From an uncultured Bacteroidales bacterium (lineage in GTDB: Bacteria; Bacteroidota; Bacteroidia; Bacteroidales; UBA932): a stretch of 7,322 nt of DNA. The DNA lies in the NCBI GenBank assembly GCA_945982095.1, contig CAMFRR010000038.1, positions 1-7,322 on the forward strand, written 5' to 3'. The stretch's first letter is position 1. Every line of letters starts with the position of its first letter. The translations under genes were made by a program, and so were the position numbers. Positions 1 through 5,693 of the stretch are shown here, piece by piece. The notes below the pieces were generated by a model. The model made no database searches and was not told the origin of the DNA. It was given only the letters and a program-made list of their open reading frames with translations.

Positions 1-15
1 TGTGTATAGAGACAG
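1..15. other. Sequencing adapter remnant (Nextera mosaic end)
   Basis: The first 15 bases, TGTGTATAGAGACAG, match the 3' end of the Nextera/Tn5 mosaic end (TGTGTATAAGAGACAG) except for one missing A. The corA reading frame becomes sensible immediately after it. This is almost certainly untrimmed library adapter fused to the contig start, not genomic DNA. The missing A could be a sequencing or assembly error in the adapter. Confidence 0.9.
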
Positions 16-240
16 GTGCTGGGTCTGGTTAACCTGGACCAGAACAAGATAATGAAAGTCTTCACCCTTATCAGCTTCCTGCTCATGCCCCCAACCCTCA
101 TCACGGGCTTTTTCGGAATGAACGTGGATTTGCCCATAATCCCTTTCAGCGGTCCATGGAACTGGATACTCATTGTTTTATACATTTCCATCTCTATTAT
201 TGCAGCTTATTTCATATTCAGAAGGAAAAACATGCTCTAA
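16..240 (+). CDS. corA: CorA-family Mg2+/Co2+ transporter, C-terminal fragment
   Basis: This is the last 74 codons of a CorA-type divalent metal channel, an inner-membrane homopentamer that takes up Mg2+ and sometimes Co2+ or Ni2+. The frame contains the end of the long pore helix (LGLVNLDQNKIMKV), the first membrane segment (about residues 15-33), the signature GMN selectivity motif at residues 34-36 (nt 115-123), a short periplasmic loop, the second membrane segment (about 49-68) and a basic C-terminus ending RRKNML, as is usual in the family. The cytoplasmic N-terminal domain, normally more than 200 residues, is missing because the contig ends here. The GTG at 16 is therefore an internal valine codon, not a start. 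The gene is probably intact in the organism. Other CorA-like (ZntB-type) specificities cannot be excluded from the fragment, but GMN favours Mg2+/Co2+. Confidence 0.9.
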   Translation: MLGLVNLDQNKIMKVFTLISFLLMPPTLITGFFGMNVDLPIIPFSGPWNWILIVLYISISIIAAYFIFRRKNML

Positions 241-253
241 TCCATAGGGATTA
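238..253 (+). repeat. Perfect 6-bp inverted repeat over corA stop codon
   Basis: TAATCC (238-243) and GGATTA (248-253) form a perfect 6-bp inverted repeat with a 4-base ATAG spacer. It begins with the corA TAA stop. It could be a weak transcription terminator for corA, but it is A/T-rich and no run of T follows, so this role is only a guess. Confidence 0.3.
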
Positions 254-266
254 AGAAAATTATTCG

Positions 267-274
267 TATATTTG
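267..274 (+). promoter_or_regulatory. Bacteroidota -7 promoter element for the rpsA operon
   Basis: TATATTTG is an exact match to the Bacteroidota -7 consensus TAnnTTTG and lies in the only sizeable gap upstream of rpsA. Transcription would start a few bases downstream, near 279-282, giving a leader of about 100 nt. I see no good TTTG-like -33 element at the expected distance (roughly 240-250), so the upstream half is weak. The position before a heavily expressed ribosomal protein gene and the tight spacing of the genes after it suggest that it drives the whole cluster. Confidence 0.65.
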
Positions 275-295
275 CGTCCCTCTCCAAAGGGACGC
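274..295 (+). other. 7-bp GC-rich stem-loop at the rpsA transcription start
   Basis: GCGTCCC (274-280) pairs perfectly with GGGACGC (289-295) around an 8-base loop, directly after the -7 element. No T-run follows, so it is a poor intrinsic terminator. If transcription begins near 280, only part of the stem is in the mRNA, so it may act as DNA around the start site or as a short 5' hairpin. TTTGCG occurs on both flanks (271-276 and 296-301). The symmetry is visible; the function is inference. Confidence 0.4.
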
Positions 296-383
296 TTTGC
301 GTATTCATACACAGAGCCATCCTGCAGGAGATCAAGACATAAAGTTTAACGCATTAGTTTTTCAAGTATTTATTTTAAAAATT

Positions 384-2171
384 ATGGCAAACGAAAACGA
401 AATCAAGAATGCAGTTCTCAACGCATCAGTAGCTCCGGAGGAGTTCAACTGGGACGCGTTTGAGAACGACAACGTGTATGATGCTGACCGTGCCAGCATC
501 GCTGCACAGTACGATGCAACCCTCTCAAAGATCAATGAGAACGAGGTTACTACCGGTACTGTGACTTCAATCAACAAAAAAGAAGTTGTAGTCAATATAG
601 GCTACAAGTCAGAGGGCGTTATCCCTACAACTGAGTTCCGTTACAACCCTGAGCTCAAGGTGGGTGACAAAGTGGAGGTTTATGTGCAGACTGCAGAGAA
701 CAAACACGGACAGCTCATCCTCTCACACAAGAAGGCCCGCGCCGTGCATTCTTGGGACCTCGTAAATGAGGCGTTCAACAAAGACGAAATCGTCAAAGGT
801 TACGTTAAGACCCGCACTAAGGGCGGTATGATTGTAGATGTATTCGGCATCGAGGCCTTCCTTCCTGGCAGCCAGATCGATGTTAAGCCTATACGTGACT
901 ATGACCAGTTCGTTGATACAACTATGGATCTCAAGATCGTTAAGATCAACCCTGAGTTCCGCAATGTAGTGGTTTCACACAAGGCTCTCATCGAGGCCGA
1001 GCTCGAGGCTCAGAAGAGCGAGATCATCGGCAAGCTCGAGAAAGGCCAGGTTCTTGAGGGAACAGTCAAGAATGTTACCGACTATGGTGTATTCGTTGAC
1101 CTCGGCGGTGTTGACGGTCTTATCCACATCACTGACCTCTCATGGGGCCGTATCAACCATCCTAAGGAGGTTGTTGAGCTCGATCAGAAGATCAATGTGG
1201 TTATCCTCGACTTCGACGAGAACAAGAAACGTATCGCTCTGGGTCTCAAGCAGCTTGCTCCACATCCATGGGAGGCTCTTGACGCAAACCTCAAGGTTGG
1301 CGACACCGTTAAGGGTAAAGTAGTTCTCGTACAGGATTACGGCGCATTCGTAGAGGTTGAGCCAGGTGTAGAGGGTCTCATCCACGTTTCAGAGATGAGC
1401 TGGAGCCCACGCCTTCGCATCGCCCAGGATTTCCTCCATGTAGGTGATGAGGTTGAGGCACAGATTCTTACCCTCGACCGCGAGGAGAAGAAGATGTCTC
1501 TCGGTCTGAAGCAGCTCGTTGCTAACCCTTGGGAGAACATTCGCGAGAAATATCCTGTAGGCAGCCGCCACACAGCTACTGTACGCAATATCACCAACTT
1601 CGGTGTATTCGCAGAGCTTGAGGAGGGCATCGAGGGTCTCGTACACATCAGCGACCTTTCTTGGAACAAGATCAAACATCCTTCAGAGCTCGTTGCTCCT
1701 GGCGACAAGATTGAGGTTGAAATCCTCGACTTCGATGAGGAGAACCACAAACTCTCTCTCGGCCACAAGCAGCTTCTTCCTAACCCTTGGGAGCAGATCG
1801 AGAAGGAGTATCCTGTAGGTACAGTATGCACAGGTAAGGTTGCATCAGTTGCCGAGAAACAGGCTACCATCATCCTCGGTGAGAACGTAGAGGCTGTTTG
1901 CCCTGCCAAAGAGCTCGTTAAAGAGGACGGCACTTCACTCGTTGCCGGCGAGAGCGCTGAGTTCAAGGTAATCGACATCAAGCGTAACTCACGCAAAGTG
2001 ACTGTTTCACACCTCAAGACTTACGCTGTTGCTCCATCAAGGGCTGAGCGTCCTGCATCTGAGGCAGAGTCTGCAAAGAAAGCTGTCAAGAAGATCAACG
2101 AGGCTGTAGAGAAGACTACTCTCGGCGACCTCGACGTACTTGCAGCTCTCAAAGAGCAGCTCAGCAAGTAA
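384..2171 (+). CDS. rpsA: 30S ribosomal protein S1 (six S1 domains)
   Basis: This 595-residue protein binds mRNA and brings it to the 30S subunit. It has six S1 (OB-fold) repeats at about residues 54-119, 134-200, 220-290, 304-377, 390-463 and 476-543. Repeats 3-5 are the most canonical, each with a GVF/GAF segment, a GLIHI/GLVHI-like strand and a closing LGxKQL. Repeats 1, 2 and 6 are more divergent, as in other S1 proteins where the first two anchor the protein to the ribosome. A charged, Ala/Lys/Glu-rich tail (544-595) ends the protein. The ATG at 384 is chosen because it opens the typical MANENE-like N-terminus; the frame is open upstream to a TTG at 297, but that stretch lies in the leader. 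An A/T-rich run, not a Shine-Dalgarno site, precedes the start. Arginine codons are almost all CGT/CGC, fitting high expression. rnz follows after 18 nt. Confidence 0.97.
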   Translation: MANENEIKNAVLNASVAPEEFNWDAFENDNVYDADRASIAAQYDATLSKINENEVTTGTVTSINKKEVVVNIGYKSEGVIPTTEFRYNPELKVGDKVEVYVQTAENKHGQLILSHKKARAVHSWDLVNEAFNKDEIVKGYVKTRTKGGMIVDVFGIEAFLPGSQIDVKPIRDYDQFVDTTMDLKIVKINPEFRNVVVSHKALIEAELEAQKSEIIGKLEKGQVLEGTVKNVTDYGVFVDLGGVDGLIHITDLSWGRINHPKEVVELDQKINVVILDFDENKKRIALGLKQLAPHPWEALDANLKVGDTVKGKVVLVQDYGAFVEVEPGVEGLIHVSEMSWSPRLRIAQDFLHVGDEVEAQILTLDREEKKMSLGLKQLVANPWENIREKYPVGSRHTATVRNITNFGVFAELEEGIEGLVHISDLSWNKIKHPSELVAPGDKIEVEILDFDEENHKLSLGHKQLLPNPWEQIEKEYPVGTVCTGKVASVAEKQATIILGENVEAVCPAKELVKEDGTSLVAGESAEFKVIDIKRNSRKVTVSHLKTYAVAPSRAERPASEAESAKKAVKKINEAVEKTTLGDLDVLAALKEQLSK

Positions 2172-2189
2172 TCGTCACTTTCGAGCATA

Positions 2190-3071
2190 ATGGCCGAAAG
2201 GTTTATTGTCAACATATTGGGTACGGCTTCCGCGAAGCCAAAGCCCAATCGTGCATCAAGTGCTCAGCTGCTTCAGGCGGCTGAGCGCTTGTTTTTGATT
2301 GATTGCAGTGAGGGTGTGCAGACACGCTTCCTCACACAGCAGCACCGACTTCAGAAATGGGCTGAAGAAGGTGGATATCAAGGCGTCAAACGCCTGAGCA
2401 AGACAAGGTTGGACTGTATATTCATTTCGCACATACACGGTGACCATATGTTCGGCCTTTTTCCTTTGCTCAATACCATGGCCCTGACAGGCCGTACCAA
2501 AGCTCTCAGGATTTTCGGCCCCAATGCCTTGGGTTCTGTCCTGAATTTCTACAAATCTTTCTGGGGCGACAAAGATCCCTTCGAGCTGCTTTTCGAACCG
2601 CTTAAAATGAAGGAGCCTCAGACTATTCTTGATTACGGGGACCTGTCGGTTGAGGCCTTTCCACTCAAACACGGCATAGAATCCTATGGTTTCATTTTCC
2701 GTGAAAAGGGTCCTTGCCTGTTCAAGAAAGAAGCCTACAGCCCCCGCAGTTATGCCTATTGCAGCGACACTGCGCCTTTCCCTGAGCTTTCTTCCTGGGT
2801 AAAAGGCGTGGACGTGCTTTACCATGAAGGTACATATTTTGCTGAAGACAATCCCAAAGCCGTTTTCAGAATGCACAGTACCACACACGATGCCGCCAGA
2901 TGCGCTTTGGAGGCAGGAGTAGGGCAGCTTCTTGTGGCCCATTATTCCTCAAATATCAAAGAGGAGGAAATACATGGACGATATGAGCAGCAGCTCAAGG
3001 AAATATTCCCCGCTTCACGTGCCCTTGACGACGGTGACATCATAGATTTGCCAATAATTCCCCTGAAATGA
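2190..3071 (+). CDS. rnz: Ribonuclease Z, short form, with reduced exosite arm
   Basis: This 293-residue metallo-beta-lactamase-fold endonuclease removes the 3' trailer of precursor tRNAs so that CCA can be added. Family landmarks are present in order: GTASAKP (11-17), IDCSEG (37-42), the zinc-binding HIHGDH (81-86), FGL and LTGRT (88-104), the metal ligand His161, YCSDT with Asp193, YHEGT (211-215), HSTTHDAA with His229 and His233, and AHYSS with His251. All expected metal ligands appear kept, so it should be active. Two oddities stand out against RNase Z proteins I know: only about 12 residues (174-185) lie between FREK and RSYAYCSDT, where the tRNA-gripping flexible arm is usually tens of residues longer, and about 17 extra residues lie within 47-72, before the HxHxDH motif. 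The usual Arg after the last His (HFSxRY) is replaced, giving HYSSNI. The ATG lies 18 nt after rpsA; the stop overlaps the next start as ATGA. Confidence 0.92.
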   Translation: MAERFIVNILGTASAKPKPNRASSAQLLQAAERLFLIDCSEGVQTRFLTQQHRLQKWAEEGGYQGVKRLSKTRLDCIFISHIHGDHMFGLFPLLNTMALTGRTKALRIFGPNALGSVLNFYKSFWGDKDPFELLFEPLKMKEPQTILDYGDLSVEAFPLKHGIESYGFIFREKGPCLFKKEAYSPRSYAYCSDTAPFPELSSWVKGVDVLYHEGTYFAEDNPKAVFRMHSTTHDAARCALEAGVGQLLVAHYSSNIKEEEIHGRYEQQLKEIFPASRALDDGDIIDLPIIPLK

Positions 3072-4057
3072 AAAAGACACTGCTGTTGACACTTGCGGTC
3101 CTGTTTTCCATGGCCCTGCTTCCTGCCGACACTACAGTCGCGCAGAAAGCCAGAACCTATATAGACAAATACTCGGATCTTGCCGTTAAGGAGATGTATC
3201 GCAGTGGAGTTCCGGCAAGCATCACTCTTGCCCAGGGTATGCTGGAATCGGGTTATGGCAAAAGCGCCCTGGCAGTGGGGGCCAACAACCATTTCGGCAT
3301 CAAGTGCCATTCCGACTGGAAGGGCAAGAAAGTATATTTTGACGATGACGCCAAGGGTGAATGTTTCCGTAAATATCCTTCCGTTGAGGACTCCTACAGG
3401 GATCATGGAGATTTTCTCAGATATAAGCCGCGCTATGCTTCACTCTTCGACCTTGAAACTACGGACTACAAAGGCTGGTGCTATGGATTGAAGAAGGCCG
3501 GCTATGCCACAGATCCCAAATATGCCCAGAAACTTATAGGCATTATAGAAAGTTACGACCTCACCCGCTTTGATTCCCTTAAACCCCTGAGTTCCGATGC
3601 CGAGGAGGAGCTCAGCATACCTCAGTCTCCGAACGAACTTGAGAGCGTCAACCGTTACAGCGGCTCGGGACGCAAAGGCACATACGCAGTTTCCCTGCAG
3701 CGTGAAGTGCTTGAAATCAATGGAATACCATTCGTTTATGCCCGTGAGGGCGAATCTTATAAGTCAATAGCAGCCTTATATGACCTCTTTCCAAAGGAAC
3801 TCGCAAGGTTCAACGACAGCGAGCCGGACCGCAAGCTTCAGCCAAGGGAAGTGGTGTTTTTGCGCAATAAGGCCAAATATGCGGTCAAAGGTTTGGATAA
3901 GCACATATGCAGTGAGGGTGAGACTCTGTGGGGCATATCTCAGAAATATGCAATTTCTCTCAAATCCCTGCTCAAACTCAATGGTATAGGAGCCGCCAAT
4001 GCCTATGTTGTGAGGGAAGACAATACCTTGCTGCTCAGACCGGCAAAACGTAAATAA
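3068..4057 (+). CDS. Secreted glucosaminidase-family peptidoglycan hydrolase with LysM repeats
   Basis: This 329-residue protein probably cleaves the glycan chains of peptidoglycan. It opens with a signal peptide (MKK, then a hydrophobic stretch to about residue 20, cleavage likely near 20-25) and no lipobox cysteine, so it is a soluble periplasmic or exported protein. Residues about 31-168 match the glucosaminidase/FlgJ-like fold: ITLAQGMLESGYGKS holds the likely catalytic Glu60, followed by NNHFGIKC (73-80), the YPSVEDSYRDH segment (103-113), LRYKPRY and a GYATDPKYA segment (145-153). A linker leads to a degenerate LysM-like segment (about 221-266) and a clearer LysM (about 278-324, with SEGETLWGISQKY) that should bind peptidoglycan. 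It overlaps rnz by 4 nt and ends 2 nt before mltG, pairing it with another wall enzyme. The exact bond specificity (N-acetylglucosaminidase or muramidase-like) cannot be read from the sequence, so no gene symbol is given. Confidence 0.9.
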   Translation: MKKTLLLTLAVLFSMALLPADTTVAQKARTYIDKYSDLAVKEMYRSGVPASITLAQGMLESGYGKSALAVGANNHFGIKCHSDWKGKKVYFDDDAKGECFRKYPSVEDSYRDHGDFLRYKPRYASLFDLETTDYKGWCYGLKKAGYATDPKYAQKLIGIIESYDLTRFDSLKPLSSDAEEELSIPQSPNELESVNRYSGSGRKGTYAVSLQREVLEINGIPFVYAREGESYKSIAALYDLFPKELARFNDSEPDRKLQPREVVFLRNKAKYAVKGLDKHICSEGETLWGISQKYAISLKSLLKLNGIGAANAYVVREDNTLLLRPAKRK

Positions 4058-4059
4058 TT

Positions 4060-5283
4060 ATGGGACGAAAGACAAGAACATTGAAGGCCAGTGCCAAATT
4101 GCTGATAATCATACTGTCAGTGATAATGGTGGCCGTGTTGTCAGTTTCCGCCTATGTAGGATCCATATGGTATGTGGACAACAAGATGCCTGCATTCTCC
4201 AAAGGCGGAGAGATACATATATATGAAGACGATAATCTTGAGACGGTACTTGCCCGTTTCAATGAAACCCTCAGGCCCCTGCATCCCAAGTCTTTGCGCC
4301 GTTCAATGAACATTGAGCGCAGCTACGAACGCCTGCATCCGGGCTCCTACAAATTCCTGCCGACACATACTGCACGCTATGTGGCCAGAGCCATCACCAG
4401 AGGCTGGCAGACTCCAGTGCATCTGACCATAGCCGGCAGCATACGAAGCAAGGAACAGCTCGCCGAAAAGATTGCATCGCAGATGATGATAGATACGATG
4501 GAGGTGCTCAACGGCTTGAATGACAGCCTCTTGCTTTCCGCATTCGGTACCACTCCAACCAAGGTGTTCGAGATTATTCTGCCCGACACCTACGAGGTGT
4601 ATTGGGATTGGGACATGTCCAAGCTGATGAAACGTTTCAAAAAGGAACATGAGCTGTATTGGAACAAAGACCGCAGGGCAAAAGCTCAGGCCAGAGGACT
4701 CAGCCCCGAAGAAGTGAGCGTGCTGGCCTCCATAGTGGCCGAGGAAACGCACAGGCCTGAAGAATATCCCAAGGTAGCCAGCGTGTACCTTAACCGTCTG
4801 CGTAAAGGTATGAAACTGCAGGCCTGTCCTACAGTATGCTATATTTATGACTATAAGATAAGGCGCGTGCTCTTTTCCCACCTTGCCAATCCTTCGCCCT
4901 ACAACACCTATCTTTATCAGGGTCTTCCTCCATCTCCTATATGTCTTCCTGGCAAAGAACACATAGAGGCCGTACTCAATCCTGACGAGCACAACTATCT
5001 CTTCTTCTGTGCCAACAGCGAATTTGACGGGACAAATGTATTTGCCGAGACTCTGGCAGAGCATCAGGAGAATGCCAGAAGATACCATCAGGCTTTCGAA
5101 GAGTATGAGGCCAGAAAAGCTGCCGAAGCCGCCGAAGCCGCGGCGGCAGCTGCTGCAGCTGAAGCTGCCGAAGCCGCCGCTTCATCTGAAGCCGCTGCTT
5201 CCGAAACCCTTGCCTCCGACACATCTGCCTCCTCAAGCTCCCAGGTACCCGATACCGTCGCACACGAAGCCGCTGCCGAGTGA
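4060..5283 (+). CDS. mltG: Endolytic murein transglycosylase MltG with Ala-rich C-terminal tail
   Basis: MltG (YceG family) cuts nascent glycan strands in the periplasm and is thought to set strand length. The 407-residue protein has a short basic N-terminus, one membrane helix (about 12-36), a LysM-like region (about 50-115) and a catalytic domain. Recognisable motifs are LPDTYEVYW (174-182), SIVAEET (224-230) with the conserved Glu229, PKVASVYLNRLRKGMKLQ (237-254), SPYNTYLYQGLPPSPI (279-294), LNPDEHNYLFF (306-316) and FAETLAEH (328-335). The motif variant SIVAEET lacks the first Glu of E. coli SIVEKET, and LQACPT carries Cys256 where many relatives have Asp; I believe both positions vary in Bacteroidota. 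Residues 351-407 form a low-complexity tail with 27 Ala plus Glu and Ser, beyond the usual end of the family. The start is 2 nt after the glucosaminidase gene; the TGA stop shares one base with the next ATG. Confidence 0.95.
   Translation: MGRKTRTLKASAKLLIIILSVIMVAVLSVSAYVGSIWYVDNKMPAFSKGGEIHIYEDDNLETVLARFNETLRPLHPKSLRRSMNIERSYERLHPGSYKFLPTHTARYVARAITRGWQTPVHLTIAGSIRSKEQLAEKIASQMMIDTMEVLNGLNDSLLLSAFGTTPTKVFEIILPDTYEVYWDWDMSKLMKRFKKEHELYWNKDRRAKAQARGLSPEEVSVLASIVAEETHRPEEYPKVASVYLNRLRKGMKLQACPTVCYIYDYKIRRVLFSHLANPSPYNTYLYQGLPPSPICLPGKEHIEAVLNPDEHNYLFFCANSEFDGTNVFAETLAEHQENARRYHQAFEEYEARKAAEAAEAAAAAAAAEAAEAAASSEAAASETLASDTSASSSSQVPDTVAHEAAAE
5110..5280 (+). repeat. Low-complexity GCC/GAA region encoding the MltG Ala/Glu/Ser tail
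   Basis: This stretch encodes the last 57 residues of MltG, rich in GCN (Ala), GAA (Glu) and TCN (Ser) codons. It includes an eight-alanine run (residues 360-367, nt 5137-5160) and the palindrome AGCTGCTGCAGCT (5148-5160). Ala is written with GCC, GCT, GCG and GCA mixed, so it is not a clean tandem DNA repeat; selection on the protein is more likely than recent slippage. Confidence 0.75.
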
Positions 5284-5693
5284 TGAAAGCAAAGGTCTTC
5301 GACCCCCTGCGCCGCATGGAAGTGCCCCTGACTCCCGAAGAGCAGGTGCGGCAATGGTTCATAGGCATTCTGCTTGAACATTCCAAAGTTCCCCGCAGCC
5401 TAATGAACAGTGAAGTGTCTTTCAACTTGGGCGGCAAACAGTACAGGGCCGACATACTCATATGGGACCGCAATGCGCGTCCTCTGGCCCTGGTGGAATG
5501 CAAACAGCCTTCAGTCACTCTGAATAGGGAAGTGCTGGATCAGGCCATTTGTTACGATCTTGCCCTGAATCTGCGCTGGATTATTCTCACAAACGGCCAG
5601 AAGACCATTGTTTTAAGGAAAAATGATGGTAAATTTGTTAATGTGAATTTCATTCCTGATTATGAAACAATGGTTCAAGAATCTGATGAGTAA
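5283..5693 (+). CDS. Solo HsdR N-terminal-like PD-(D/E)xK nuclease-fold protein
   Basis: This 136-residue protein resembles the N-terminal nuclease domain of type I restriction HsdR subunits (HSDR_N_2 type). The signature is visible: Glu44 in the NSEVSF strand, Asp57 in YRADILIWD, then Glu72 and Lys74 in LVECKQP, giving D-x14-ExK, the arrangement of a PD-(D/E)xK active site. FDPLRR at the start and PDYETM near the end also fit the small solo proteins of this type that I know from Bacteroidota. No helicase/translocase motor, HsdM or HsdS is present in the window, so it is not a working type I restriction system here. The ATG at 5283 shares one base with the mltG TGA; a GTG at 5280 is also possible but less likely. 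It sits inside the tight housekeeping cluster and overlaps the next gene by 8 nt. Its substrate and role are unknown; DNA or RNA processing or repair is only a guess. Confidence 0.85.
   Translation: MKAKVFDPLRRMEVPLTPEEQVRQWFIGILLEHSKVPRSLMNSEVSFNLGGKQYRADILIWDRNARPLALVECKQPSVTLNREVLDQAICYDLALNLRWIILTNGQKTIVLRKNDGKFVNVNFIPDYETMVQESDE

Noticed and set aside
1..19. Natural transposon end at the contig start
   Set aside because: The match is to the engineered Nextera mosaic end located exactly at the contig edge, so library adapter explains it better.
297..383. Possible N-terminal extension of rpsA from a TTG at 297
   Set aside because: The added 29 residues lie in the leader directly after the promoter and hairpin and do not look like S1; the ATG at 384 gives the normal N-terminus.
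1337..2017. 226-codon open frame on the minus strand within rpsA
   Set aside because: It is antisense to conserved S1 domains, has Ser/Arg/Leu-rich low-information composition and no recognisable domain; it reflects the strong codon bias of rpsA.
2256..2942. 228-codon open frame on the minus strand within rnz
   Set aside because: It is fully antisense to conserved RNase Z motifs and has no recognisable family or promoter.
4303..5088. 261-codon open frame on the minus strand within mltG
   Set aside because: The opposite frame has clear MltG motifs throughout; the antisense product resembles no family.
5009..5377. Pro/Lys/Leu-rich + strand frame over the MltG tail
   Set aside because: It is an alternative frame of the GCC/GAA-rich low-complexity stretch and carries no domain.
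5283..5693. Type I restriction-modification system
   Set aside because: Only the nuclease-like N-terminal domain is present; no HsdR motor, HsdM or HsdS is found in the window, and the surroundings are housekeeping genes.
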